Assembly (NCBI GenBank): GCA_020440745.1
Contig: JAGRNM010000003.1
Location: 5,619-20,420, forward strand
DNA from: Deltaproteobacteria bacterium
GTDB taxonomy: Bacteria; UBA10199; DSSB01
Length of the DNA stretch: 14,802 nt
Direction: 5' to 3'
Below the pieces are notes generated by a model. It saw only the letters and a program-made list of their open reading frames with translations. It did not search any database and was not told where the DNA came from. The translations under genes were made by a program, and so were the position numbers. Positions 7,928 to 14,801 of the stretch are shown in pieces. The stretch's first letter is position 1. Each line of letters begins with the position of its first letter.

Positions 7928-8079
7928 GCTCTTTGCTATGATGCGAAGTTGAAAATTATGCAAGTAAATCTCTTACCAAGCATTCACAATCAACTTGACG
8001 CAAAATCTAAGAAAAAAATTAAAAAACCCTTATTAATCATAAAGTTATTAAAACAACTTATGACGCAGCCAATAGTTAA

Positions 8080-8106
8080 TCCCATTCAACATCAAAACTA
8101 ATGGGA
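8080..8106. promoter_or_regulatory. Inverted repeat in the divergent intergenic region, possible operator
   Basis: TCCCATT (8080-8086) and AATGGGA (8100-8106) are perfect 7-bp inverted arms with centres 20 bp apart, about two helical turns. The repeat sits in the 215-bp region between the divergent lipid-kinase and membrane-protein genes, three bases upstream of a TTGACA hexamer. That position and spacing would suit a dimeric regulator binding beside the promoter. No regulator gene is nearby, and the operator role is inference. Confidence 0.35.
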
Positions 8107-8108
8107 CC

Positions 8109-8137
8109 TTGACAAGTCATTAAATAAAAATAAAAAT
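8109..8137 (+). promoter_or_regulatory. Candidate sigma-70-type promoter, possibly giving a leaderless transcript
   Basis: A perfect -35 hexamer TTGACA (8109-8114) is followed after 16-17 bp by an A/T-only -10-like stretch (TAAAAA at 8131-8136 or AAAAAT at 8132-8137, each four of six matches to TATAAT). Transcription would begin about 6-8 bases further on, at or next to ATG 8143. That gene also has no Shine-Dalgarno sequence, so a leaderless mRNA is possible. The -10 match is weak. Confidence 0.4.
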
Positions 8138-8142
8138 ATTTT

Positions 8143-8628
8143 ATGATCATTTTTCAACAGGCCCTGACTTTTTCTATCCCCTTAACCTTGCTTAATGTCT
8201 TAGTTATCCGATCCAGAGTTAAACCTTTTATTCAAAAAAATCCTGATCTAAAAAAAGGTTATCGCCAAATGATGATAGGCTTTATGTGTTTTGCCAACTT
8301 GCCATCTTTAGTCATCAGCCTAGGCCATCTAAGCGGCTACACTCAAAACCTACTTGAATACTTTTATCCAAAGTCCATGAACCCAGCCGTCTTAGCCTTT
8401 TATGCTTCTATTGGCTTTATTCTACTTTTGGGAGCTTTTTGGATTTATTTAGGAAAAGGAGCTGACTTTTTAGCCAAGCACCCCGGTTTTATCTACTTTA
8501 GGGCCTTAGGAGAAAGGCGTTATATGGACTCCCCCAAAACAATAAAAACCTTCTGGCTCTTAGTCCTCTTGATGGTCACGATTGGTTTTTTATGGTTATG
8601 GCACTTAGATCCAGGAACACTTCATTAA
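8143..8628 (+). CDS. Uncharacterised four-helix membrane protein
   Basis: This is a 161-residue protein with four predicted membrane helices at about residues 5-22, 43-61, 82-105 and 134-154. Between helices 1 and 2 is a basic cytoplasmic-looking loop (SRVKPFIQKNPDLKKGYRQ), and between helices 3 and 4 a loop containing FRALGERRYM. There is no signal peptidase site and no motif I can tie to a function. The sequence does not look like a transporter or a known enzyme; a small membrane-anchored accessory or structural role is as much as can be said. ATG 8143 is the only reasonable start and lies directly downstream of the candidate promoter. The next gene begins 20 bases after its stop, so the two likely form a bicistronic unit divergent from the lipid-kinase gene. 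Confidence 0.72.
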   Translation: MIIFQQALTFSIPLTLLNVLVIRSRVKPFIQKNPDLKKGYRQMMIGFMCFANLPSLVISLGHLSGYTQNLLEYFYPKSMNPAVLAFYASIGFILLLGAFWIYLGKGADFLAKHPGFIYFRALGERRYMDSPKTIKTFWLLVLLMVTIGFLWLWHLDPGTLH

Positions 8629-8636
8629 TTTTTTTT

Positions 8637-8640
8637 AGGA
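8637..8640 (+). promoter_or_regulatory. Shine-Dalgarno sequence that fixes the start at 8649
   Basis: AGGA lies eight bases before ATG 8649, in the gap after the membrane-protein gene. It is one of only two convincing Shine-Dalgarno matches in the window. It favours ATG 8649 over the in-frame ATG at 8592, which would overlap the upstream gene by 37 bases. Confidence 0.6.
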
Positions 8641-8648
8641 TATTAAAA

Positions 8649-8957
8649 ATGACCTGCCTACACTTAGCGCCCTTTGAAGAAGAAATTTTATCTAAAAACA
8701 TCCGAGAAACCTACCGCGGTCAAGCCTGGGGAGACGACACTGGAGAATGGGTTTACTTTGACTGTGTGTTTAAAGACTTAGACGCTGTCATCCAAAGACT
8801 CAAACTTGATCCAAACTTAATTAAAATCCATAGCCATCTAGGAACCCATTCTGGCCAAGAGTACGGCCTAATCTGTGAAGCCTGCAAAACTGGCGTGATG
8901 GGCTTACACCCAGAGTGGATTAAGCAAAACCAAAGAAAAATTATAGAATATTTTTAA
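8649..8957 (+). CDS. Small uncharacterised protein with clustered His and a CxxC
   Basis: From ATG 8649, chosen for the AGGA eight bases upstream, the gene encodes 102 residues. It is soluble with no signal peptide. The central segment around residues 58-80 holds I-H-S-H-L-G-T-H-S-G (His61, His63, His67) followed by C-E-A-C (Cys76, Cys79). This could form a metal site, though that is inference from residue spacing alone. The first half has an acidic helix (FEEEILSKNIRETYRG), an aromatic strand (GEWVYFDCVF, Cys39) and a helix (DLDAVIQRLKLDP). I do not recognise the family. It follows the four-helix membrane protein by 20 bases and is probably co-expressed with it. It is convergent with nuoN, separated by an 89-bp terminator region. 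Confidence 0.65.
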   Translation: MTCLHLAPFEEEILSKNIRETYRGQAWGDDTGEWVYFDCVFKDLDAVIQRLKLDPNLIKIHSHLGTHSGQEYGLICEACKTGVMGLHPEWIKQNQRKIIEYF

Positions 8958-8987
8958 TTAGCTATTAATTTTTTTGATTAAAAAGAA

Positions 8988-9017
8988 AATTTTTTAAGCT
9001 CTAAGACTTAAAAAATT
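8988..9017 (-). terminator. Hairpin terminator at the end of the nuo operon
   Basis: AATTTTTTAAG (8988-8998) and CTTAAAAAATT (9007-9017) form a perfect 11-bp stem with an 8-base loop. It lies 30 bases beyond the nuoN stop. Read on the minus strand it is followed by a U-rich run (TTTTCTTTTTAATC), as an intrinsic terminator should be, although the stem is A/T-rich and therefore weak. It may also stop transcription from the convergent gene ending at 8957. Confidence 0.6.
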
Positions 9018-9024
9018 ATAAAAG

Positions 9025-9034
9025 CCTTTAAAGG
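9025..9034. repeat. Perfect 10-bp palindrome downstream of nuoN
   Basis: CCTTTAAAGG is a perfect palindrome 13 bases past the nuoN stop on the minus strand and just before the terminator hairpin. With no loop it cannot fold well as RNA. It may be a protein-binding site or chance. Confidence 0.3.
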
Positions 9035-9046
9035 ATTTCAAAAAAC

Positions 9047-10480
9047 TTAAAACCCTGCCAAAATCACATCGGGAAAAATCCCTAAGCCTAGAATAGCTAA
9101 GATAAGCAAAACTAAGACAGCTTGAGCTCCTAAGGGAAGCTTAGGCAATTCCACACTGCTCGAGCTTTCTTCTTGAAAATACATCCGAATAACCGGCACC
9201 AGATAATAATAAAAAGCCACCGCACTCATCAAGACAGCAAAAATAGTAGGCCCCCACAAACCTTGGTAAATAGCTTGTTTAAAGATTAGATACTTGGCCA
9301 TAAAGCCTGTCATAGGCGGAATACCTGCCATACTGATAAAAAAGAAAGCTAAGAAAGCGCTAGCTAGAGGATGCTTTTTACTTAAACCTTTTAAGTCTTC
9401 TAAAGAGTCTAGCTCTTGAGAACCGCGGCTTAAAAGACTTAAGACCGTAAAAACCCCTAAACTCATCACAGCATAACTTATTAAATAAAATAAAACAGCA
9501 TCAGAGGTATTCATTAACTCATTAGCTTGGCCCCAACCCGTACTAAGTCCTAAAAGGATATAGCCTCCGTGGGCAATACCCGAATAAGCCAAGAGTCTTT
9601 TGACAGATTTTTGTCTTAAGGCAGCCAAAGTACCTACAGCCATACTGGCTAAAGACAAAAATAAAACAAACTTATCCAAAGACAGGCTTATACCAGCTAT
9701 TTGTTGGTGCTCCCATAGATAAAAGAAAAATAAAAACTTTAATAAGGCTGCAAAACTAGCCAACTTAACCACAACAGCCATTAAGCCTGTCACTGGCATG
9801 GGAGCCCCTTGGTAAACGTCCGGCGCCCAAAAATGCAAAGGCACCGCCGCCACTTTAAAACACAAACCCAAAAGAAATAAAAAGATGCCTATTTTAAATA
9901 AAGTAACAAACTCAGGGGCAATCACAGTCTCAGCCATAAGGTTTAAGTCAAGCTGACCGGAGACTCCATAAAGAAAACTAAGACCCATCAAAGTAAAAGC
10001 CAAAGCTACCGAGCCTAAAATAAAATATTTAAGCGAACTCTCTGCACTACGTAGGTCTTCTCTTCTTAAACCTGCCATCACATAAAGAGAGAGACTTAAG
10101 ATTTCTAAACCAAAGATAAAAACCAAAAGATGAGTGGTACCAATCATCACTAAAGCGCCCAAGACCACCAATAAAAGCAGGCTAAAAACTTCGGGAACTT
10201 TTTCTTCTCTTGCCTGAAAATAATCCAAAAACATAGGCACGCTTAAAATACCCACACCCACAACGGCTAAGCTATAAAGTATACTTTGTGACCCAGATAA
10301 AAAATAAGCTTCAAAAAAACCATAAGCGCTTAAAGCCAAGACTAACAAAGAAGAAAGAGCAGGAGCTAAAATACGCGCCCTACCCTTTAATAGACCCATC
10401 ATTAAAGTCACAAAAGCCCCTCCCAACAAGACTAAAAGAGGCCAAAAAGGAAAAATTGAATTTTTGATCGCTGCTAACAT
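9047..10480 (-). CDS. nuoN: NADH-quinone oxidoreductase subunit N
   Basis: This 477-residue polytopic subunit is one of the three antiporter-like proton-pumping modules in the complex I membrane arm, about 14 helices and of normal length. The key residues are visible: Glu126 in the GLEILSLSLYVMAG stretch, Lys151 in SLKYFILGS, Lys209 in CFKVAAVPLHFWAPDVYQGA (207-226), and Lys239 in VVKLASFAAL. FAPDVYQGAP-type sequence at 219-227 separates NuoN from NuoL and NuoM. The gene is last in the operon, nine bases after nuoM, and is followed by a terminator-like hairpin. ATG 10480 has only an A/T-rich leader, so translation may be coupled to nuoM. No defect is seen, and identification is secure. Confidence 0.96.
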   Translation of the reverse strand: MLAAIKNSIFPFWPLLVLLGGAFVTLMMGLLKGRARILAPALSSLLVLALSAYGFFEAYFLSGSQSILYSLAVVGVGILSVPMFLDYFQAREEKVPEVFSLLLLVVLGALVMIGTTHLLVFIFGLEILSLSLYVMAGLRREDLRSAESSLKYFILGSVALAFTLMGLSFLYGVSGQLDLNLMAETVIAPEFVTLFKIGIFLFLLGLCFKVAAVPLHFWAPDVYQGAPMPVTGLMAVVVKLASFAALLKFLFFFYLWEHQQIAGISLSLDKFVLFLSLASMAVGTLAALRQKSVKRLLAYSGIAHGGYILLGLSTGWGQANELMNTSDAVLFYLISYAVMSLGVFTVLSLLSRGSQELDSLEDLKGLSKKHPLASAFLAFFFISMAGIPPMTGFMAKYLIFKQAIYQGLWGPTIFAVLMSAVAFYYYLVPVIRMYFQEESSSSVELPKLPLGAQAVLVLLILAILGLGIFPDVILAGF

Positions 10481-10489
10481 TTTTAAAAA

Positions 10490-11971
10490 TTAAAAAGCGG
10501 ACTTTATCTCCACTAGGGTTTTAACGGCAGGTTCAATCTTTTCTAAAAAGAAATTAGGCTTAAGCCCCATCCACACAATCATCACTAAAAGAGGCAAGAT
10601 ACAAAGCCACTCTCTTAAGTTTAAGTCTTTTAAGGGCTTTAAAGATTCGCCTGCTTTTTTGCCAAAAAAGACTCTCTCCACCATCCACAGCATATAAACC
10701 GCACTTAAGATGACTCCCAGACTTGCCACAATAGCCCATAGACTTAAGTCCGAATAAAAAGTCCCAGCCAAGATCATAAACTCGCCCACAAAACCATTGG
10801 TACCCGGTAGAGCAATGGAGCTAAAAGTAACCACCATAAAAACAAAGGTAAATAGTGGTAAAGTCTTGGCCAGGCCTCCATAATTAGCAATAGCCTGAGT
10901 ATGGGTGCGGGTATAAAGCATGCCCACCAGTAAAAACAAAGCGCCACTACTGACTCCATGATTAAGCATCTGGTAGACTGCTCCTGTCATGGATTGCTCG
11001 TTAAAGGCCATGAGTCCCAACACCACAAAACCCAAGTGAGCAATGGAGCTATAGGCAATGAGCTTTTTAATATCCTTTTGCACCATCGCCACTAAACTAC
11101 CGTAAATAATCCCCACTACCGCCAAACTAGCAATCACCGGATAGGCTTGGTCATAGGCTTGGGGAAAAAGCGGTATGGCAAATCGCACCAGACCGTAGGT
11201 TCCCATCTTTAATAAAACCCCGGCTAAGATCACCGAGCCCGCAGCAGGCGCTTGAGTATGGGCTTCAGGCAACCAGGTATGCAGAGGAAAGATCGGCACC
11301 TTAATGGCAAAGCTTAAAGTAAAAGCTAAAAAGAGCCACCATTGCTCGCTAGTGCTTAAGTCCAAAACCAACCAATCTTGTAGTAAAAAACTTCCCCCAG
11401 CACGGAAGTATAAGTAGATCATGCCTAAAAGCATCAGCACACTACCCACCACCGTATAGATAAAAAACTTAGTGGCTGCTTTAATTTTGTCCCCATGACC
11501 ATAGATACCAATTAAAAAATACATGGGGATCAGCATGGCCTCCCAAAAGAGATAAAAGAAAAAAGCATCCACGGCCATAAAGGCGCCCAACATACCCGTA
11601 TGTAAGATTAATAATAATAGATAATAAGCCTTATGCCTTTCGCCCACGGCGCCCCAAGAAAAGAGGGTCACAATGGGCATCAAAAAAGTCGTCAGCACTA
11701 CCAACCATAAAGAAATACCATCCACGGCCAGTGCGTACTGCACCCCTAAGGACTGAATCCACGGTTTAAAAATAGCAAACTGATAACCCGCCCCATTATC
11801 AAAATAAAAAACTAAATGCAGCGACAAGACAAAAGTCAACAAGGTGACAAAAAGCGTCCAAATCTCAAACACTCTTCTTTGGGAAGAGGGCAAAAAAAGC
11901 CCCACCACCGCCCCCGCTAAGGGAGTAAAGATAATAAGACTTAAAATATTTTGATCGATCCAATTAAACAT
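10490..11971 (-). CDS. nuoM: NADH-quinone oxidoreductase subunit M
   Basis: This 493-residue antiporter-like subunit of the complex I membrane arm has about 14 helices and normal length. Glu144 in FYLFWEAMLIPMYFLIG occupies the same position as the essential Glu144 of E. coli NuoM. Lys224 in AIKVPIFPLHTWLPEAHTQA (222-241) and Lys255 in GVLLKMGTYGL complete the expected proton path. HTWLPEAHTQAP is diagnostic for NuoM. The gene lies between nuoL (82-bp gap containing a GC-rich hairpin) and nuoN (9-bp gap). ATG 11971 follows an A/T-rich leader without a usable Shine-Dalgarno sequence; the only AAGGAGG nearby is in the hairpin about 35 bases upstream, too far away and in the stem. Confidence 0.97.
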   Translation of the reverse strand: MFNWIDQNILSLIIFTPLAGAVVGLFLPSSQRRVFEIWTLFVTLLTFVLSLHLVFYFDNGAGYQFAIFKPWIQSLGVQYALAVDGISLWLVVLTTFLMPIVTLFSWGAVGERHKAYYLLLLILHTGMLGAFMAVDAFFFYLFWEAMLIPMYFLIGIYGHGDKIKAATKFFIYTVVGSVLMLLGMIYLYFRAGGSFLLQDWLVLDLSTSEQWWLFLAFTLSFAIKVPIFPLHTWLPEAHTQAPAAGSVILAGVLLKMGTYGLVRFAIPLFPQAYDQAYPVIASLAVVGIIYGSLVAMVQKDIKKLIAYSSIAHLGFVVLGLMAFNEQSMTGAVYQMLNHGVSSGALFLLVGMLYTRTHTQAIANYGGLAKTLPLFTFVFMVVTFSSIALPGTNGFVGEFMILAGTFYSDLSLWAIVASLGVILSAVYMLWMVERVFFGKKAGESLKPLKDLNLREWLCILPLLVMIVWMGLKPNFFLEKIEPAVKTLVEIKSAF

Positions 11972-12002
11972 AAAATTAGGTCTACTTAATTCCTAAACAA
12001 AC

Positions 12003-12025
12003 TCCCCTCCTTCTTAAGGAGGGGA
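12003..12025 (-). promoter_or_regulatory. GC-rich hairpin between nuoL and nuoM
   Basis: TCCCCTCCTT (12003-12012) and AAGGAGGGGA (12016-12025) make a perfect 10-bp stem with a 3-base loop. On the nuo transcript it is followed by GTTTGTTTAGG, only a broken U-run, so it is at best a leaky terminator. It could equally be an mRNA-stabilising or processing hairpin that sets the level of nuoM-N relative to the genes before it. Confidence 0.6.
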
Positions 12026-12053
12026 ATTAAATGTCTTAATAAGCCTGACAGAC

Positions 12054-14003
12054 TTAACTAAAAACCAAATAAAAGACCGCCACACTAATGACGGCTAAAA
12101 AGTAAAAAGCATAAACACTTACCTGACCGCTTTGCAGCCAATTTAATACTCGACCAAGGTTTTTAACTGTCTTGGCCGAACCTTCTACCAAAACCTGATT
12201 AATAAACTTCTGATCCACCGTTTTGCTAAAAAAGGTCTCCGAAATTCCTTTAATAGGATTCACGATAAGAGCATCGTAAATTTCGTCCACATAATACTTG
12301 TTAAGCAAAAGCCGATAAAGACGAGGAAAGCGCCTTGCCAAACACTCGGCATAACTTTGGTTTTTTATATAAAAGACATAGGCCAAAAGCATGCCTAACA
12401 AGGCCAACCCCACGCTTAAAACCATTAAACTAAGCTCCCAAAGGTGATCGCTAGCAGTGACTTCTAAGCTTCCATGACCTAGGCCAAGAAAATTTTGAAA
12501 CTGAGCGTGTCCTCCTAAAAGATGGGGAATTCCCACCCAACCGCCTACGGTGGAAAGAATCGCCAAAACAATTAAAGGCAAAGTCATGGTCCAAGGCGAC
12601 TCATGCAAATGATGTTTTTGTTCTTCCGTGCCGCGAAAGTCCCCAAAGAAAGTCAAAAAAGTCAGCCTAAACATATAAAAGCTAGTCATAAGAGCCGCCA
12701 AAAATCCCAGGCCTGCCAAGAGTGAATGTCCTCGGTGAAAGGCCTCCCAAAGAATTTCGTCTTTGGAGAAAAAGGCGCTCAAAGGAGGAAAACCCGCAAT
12801 AGCCAAGGTGGCAATCAAGAAAGTCCAAAAGGTAATAGGCATGCTTTTTCTTAAGCCTCCCATCCTACGAATATCTTGCTCCCCACCCATAGCGTGAATA
12901 ACGGAACCCGAACCCAAAAACAAACAAGCCTTAAAAAAAGCGTGGGTCATAAGATGAAAAACGCCCGTGGCATAAGCGCCCACGCCCATGGCCAAAAACA
13001 TAAAACCCAACTGACTGACTGTAGAATAAGCCAAGACCTTTTTAATATCCCGCTGCACCAAACCAATACTAGCAGCAAAGAGGGCCGTGATAGCTCCAAT
13101 GGCTCCTATAAATTGCAAAACCCAAGGCGCTAGATCATAAAGAAAATGCATCCGCGCAATCATATAAACACCGGCAGTTACCATGGTAGCGGCATGGATC
13201 AAGGCCGAAACAGGAGTGGGGCCAGCCATGGCATCCGGCAACCATACATAAAGAGGAATCTGAGCAGACTTACCCATGGCTCCAATAAAGAAACATAAGC
13301 CAATGATTCCCGCCGGGATAAAAATCACATGGGCATGTCCCAGTTCATGGATATAGGTCTTTAGATAGCTAAAACTTAAAATCGAGACGCCTTCCTTTGC
13401 CTCGGGCAAGAAAAAGCTAATCAGCAAAAAAATTCCTAAGAGAAAACCAAAATCGCCTACTCGGTTAACAATAAAGGCTTTCTTACCCGCCTTAGCCTTG
13501 GCCTCATCTTCAAACCAAAAACCAATTAATAAATAAGAGCAAAGCCCCACCCCTTCCCAACCCAAAAACATCATAAGTAAATTCTCGCCCAAGACTAAGA
13601 CCAGCATGCTGGCCACAAACAAATTAAGATAGGCAAAATACTTAGCGTAGCCCGCTTCACCCTTCATATATCCCACCGAGTAAAGATGAATCAGAGAACC
13701 CACACCGGTGATGATAAGAAGCAAGACCACACTCAAACGGTCCAAGCTTAAGGCAAAATCCACCTTAAAATTACCCACCGTGATCCAGGAAAAAAGCGAA
13801 CTTAAAATGGGATCAGTCCTCCCACTAAAAAAGTCCAAAGCTAAGGGAATCGCCAAGGCAAAGGCCACCAACATCACACCCAAAGCAATGGCCGACACCA
13901 AGGCTCTAGGCTCTTCTTTTTTACGACCTGCACTAATAAGCGCAATACTGCCGTTTAGGATAGCTCCCAATAGGGGTAATAAAATGAAATAAATTAAATT
14001 CAT
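12054..14003 (-). CDS. nuoL: NADH-quinone oxidoreductase subunit L
   Basis: This 649-residue distal antiporter-like subunit of complex I is slightly longer than E. coli NuoL (613). The oxidoreductase N-terminal domain includes the SLDRLS segment at 86-91 and the GYMKGEAGYAKYFAYLNLF region. Glu150 (LGWEGVGLCSYLLIGFW), Asp184 (RVGDFGFLLG), Lys245 (GAMGKSAQIPLYVWLPDAMA, 241-260) and His270 (ALIHAATMV) match conserved proton-pathway residues. The C-terminal part carries the NuoL-specific extension: L-N-K-Y-Y-V-D-E-I-Y-D, then an amphipathic lateral helix and a last transmembrane helix (FYFLAVISVAVFYLVFS). The gene is separated from nuoK by a 76-bp gap filled by a large palindrome. ATG 14003 has no Shine-Dalgarno sequence. 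Confidence 0.97.
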   Translation of the reverse strand: MNLIYFILLPLLGAILNGSIALISAGRKKEEPRALVSAIALGVMLVAFALAIPLALDFFSGRTDPILSSLFSWITVGNFKVDFALSLDRLSVVLLLIITGVGSLIHLYSVGYMKGEAGYAKYFAYLNLFVASMLVLVLGENLLMMFLGWEGVGLCSYLLIGFWFEDEAKAKAGKKAFIVNRVGDFGFLLGIFLLISFFLPEAKEGVSILSFSYLKTYIHELGHAHVIFIPAGIIGLCFFIGAMGKSAQIPLYVWLPDAMAGPTPVSALIHAATMVTAGVYMIARMHFLYDLAPWVLQFIGAIGAITALFAASIGLVQRDIKKVLAYSTVSQLGFMFLAMGVGAYATGVFHLMTHAFFKACLFLGSGSVIHAMGGEQDIRRMGGLRKSMPITFWTFLIATLAIAGFPPLSAFFSKDEILWEAFHRGHSLLAGLGFLAALMTSFYMFRLTFLTFFGDFRGTEEQKHHLHESPWTMTLPLIVLAILSTVGGWVGIPHLLGGHAQFQNFLGLGHGSLEVTASDHLWELSLMVLSVGLALLGMLLAYVFYIKNQSYAECLARRFPRLYRLLLNKYYVDEIYDALIVNPIKGISETFFSKTVDQKFINQVLVEGSAKTVKNLGRVLNWLQSGQVSVYAFYFLAVISVAVFYLVFS

Positions 14004-14016
14004 GTTTAAGTTATTG

Positions 14017-14075
14017 GTTGTTGGTTTTTAGTTGTTCGTGAAGAGACCAACAACGAACAATTAAAAACCAACAAC
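14017..14075. repeat. 23-bp imperfect palindrome between nuoK and nuoL
   Basis: The arms 14017-14039 and 14053-14075 are inverted complements over 23 bp with one mismatch (14031 against 14061) and a 13-base loop. GTTGTTGG at the outer edge pairs with CCAACAAC, and TTGTTCGT near the loop with ACGAACAA. The 11-base direct repeat ACCAACAACGA also occurs at 14046-14056 and 14067-14077. It fills nearly the whole nuoK-nuoL gap. On the nuo mRNA it would fold into a long hairpin with no U-tract. The nested direct and inverted symmetry resembles dispersed palindromic repeats (REP/MITE-like) more than a simple terminator; that is inference. Confidence 0.7.
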
Positions 14076-14079
14076 GATT

Positions 14080-14382
14080 TTAATCTTTCAACAAATTAAA
14101 ATCAGTCGCTTGCACGCTACCTTTGCGTCTAAAAAGCAAAATCACAATGGCCAAGCCAATAGCAGCCTCGGCCGCGGCTAAAACAATCACAAAAAAACTA
14201 GCCACCTGCCCGTCTAAATTACCTAAAAATCTGGCAAAGGCGGCAAAGGACAAATTAACTCCGTTAAGCATCAGCTCAATACACATGAGCACGACCAAAA
14301 GATTGCGGCGTAAAATCACACCCACAAAACCTAAGGCAAACAAAAAACCCGCCAAAATTAGATAATGATGCAAGGTAATCAT
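14080..14382 (-). CDS. nuoK: NADH-quinone oxidoreductase subunit K
   Basis: This 100-residue, three-helix complex I membrane subunit has exactly the usual length. Glu36 (CIELMLNGVNLSF) and Glu72 (AAAEAAIGLAIVILL) stand at the positions of the two functionally important glutamates of E. coli NuoK. The subunit links the quinone-side E-channel to the antiporter-like modules. Its ATG overlaps the nuoJ stop by four bases (ATGA). AAGAAGGA lies six bases upstream, a good Shine-Dalgarno match, although the same bases also encode the C-terminal Lys-Lys-Asp of NuoJ. The gene is followed by the palindrome before nuoL. Confidence 0.97.
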   Translation of the reverse strand: MITLHHYLILAGFLFALGFVGVILRRNLLVVLMCIELMLNGVNLSFAAFARFLGNLDGQVASFFVIVLAAAEAAIGLAIVILLFRRKGSVQATDFNLLKD

Positions 14383-14801
14383 TTTAAATCCTTCTTAGCC
14401 AAAAGCACGGCTCCAACCAGTGCCACGGTCAACAAGACGCCTGCCAAAACAAAGGTTAAACTGTAGTCTGTAAACAAAAGTTCACCCACCTGACTAACCG
14501 ATCCAAAATCTTTTTGAATCTTAGCGCCCCCGCTAGGCAAAGAGCTGCCCGCTTGCACTAAGGCCAAAAACAAGCCGCCGCCAAAAATAAACAAAAAGAC
14601 TTTTAATAAAATTCCCGGAGATTTTTCTTTTAACTCTGACTCATTTAAATTGAGCAGCATAATAATAAAGATAAACAAAACCAAGATAGCGCCAGCATAG
14701 GTCAGGATCTGCACCGCTGCCAAAAACTCTCCATTAAGCGTCAAAAAAAGCCCGGCAACCGCCACCAAACTCACCACCAAGCTTAAGGCGCTATGCACCG
14801 G
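14379..14801 (-). CDS. nuoJ: NADH-quinone oxidoreductase subunit J, N-terminus outside the window
   Basis: About 140 residues of this complex I membrane subunit are visible. The first codons at the window edge read P-V-H-S-A-L-S-L. In NuoJ this is the conserved internal segment after the first helix, so the GTG at 14798 is not the start and roughly 25-30 N-terminal residues lie beyond the edge. The strongest motif is VQILTYAGAILVLFIFIIML, the third-helix region whose kink is involved in proton-pumping conformational change in the family. A periplasmic loop (GSSLPSGGAKIQKDFGSVSQ) precedes the final helix, and the protein ends KKDLK. The gene leads the visible part of the operon and is translationally coupled to nuoK; earlier nuo genes (A-I) are presumably upstream. 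Confidence 0.95.
   Translation of the reverse strand, partial: PVHSALSLVVSLVAVAGLFLTLNGEFLAAVQILTYAGAILVLFIFIIMLLNLNESELKEKSPGILLKVFLFIFGGGLFLALVQAGSSLPSGGAKIQKDFGSVSQVGELLFTDYSLTFVLAGVLLTVALVGAVLLAKKDLK

Noticed and set aside
7928..7963. TTG 7963 as the start of the lipid-kinase gene
   Set aside because: Possible but not preferred: a rarer start codon, with an extension that shows no family feature; ATG 7927 is close to the first conserved motif.
8592..8648. ATG 8592 as the start of the small His/Cys protein
   Set aside because: It overlaps the membrane-protein gene by 37 bases, while ATG 8649 has AGGA eight bases upstream.
12016..12022. AAGGAGG in the nuoL-nuoM gap as the nuoM ribosome binding site
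   Set aside because: It is on the minus-strand transcript only as part of the hairpin stem, and about 35 bases before the start, too far for initiation.
12876..13992. Open frames on the + strand within nuoL (12876-13133 and 13708-13992)
   Set aside because: They are antisense to strongly conserved nuoL sequence and encode Lys/Ser/Thr-rich peptides with no domain character.
14796..14798. GTG 14798 as the start of nuoJ
   Set aside because: It encodes the Val of the conserved internal P-V-H-S-A-L segment, so the gene continues past the window edge.
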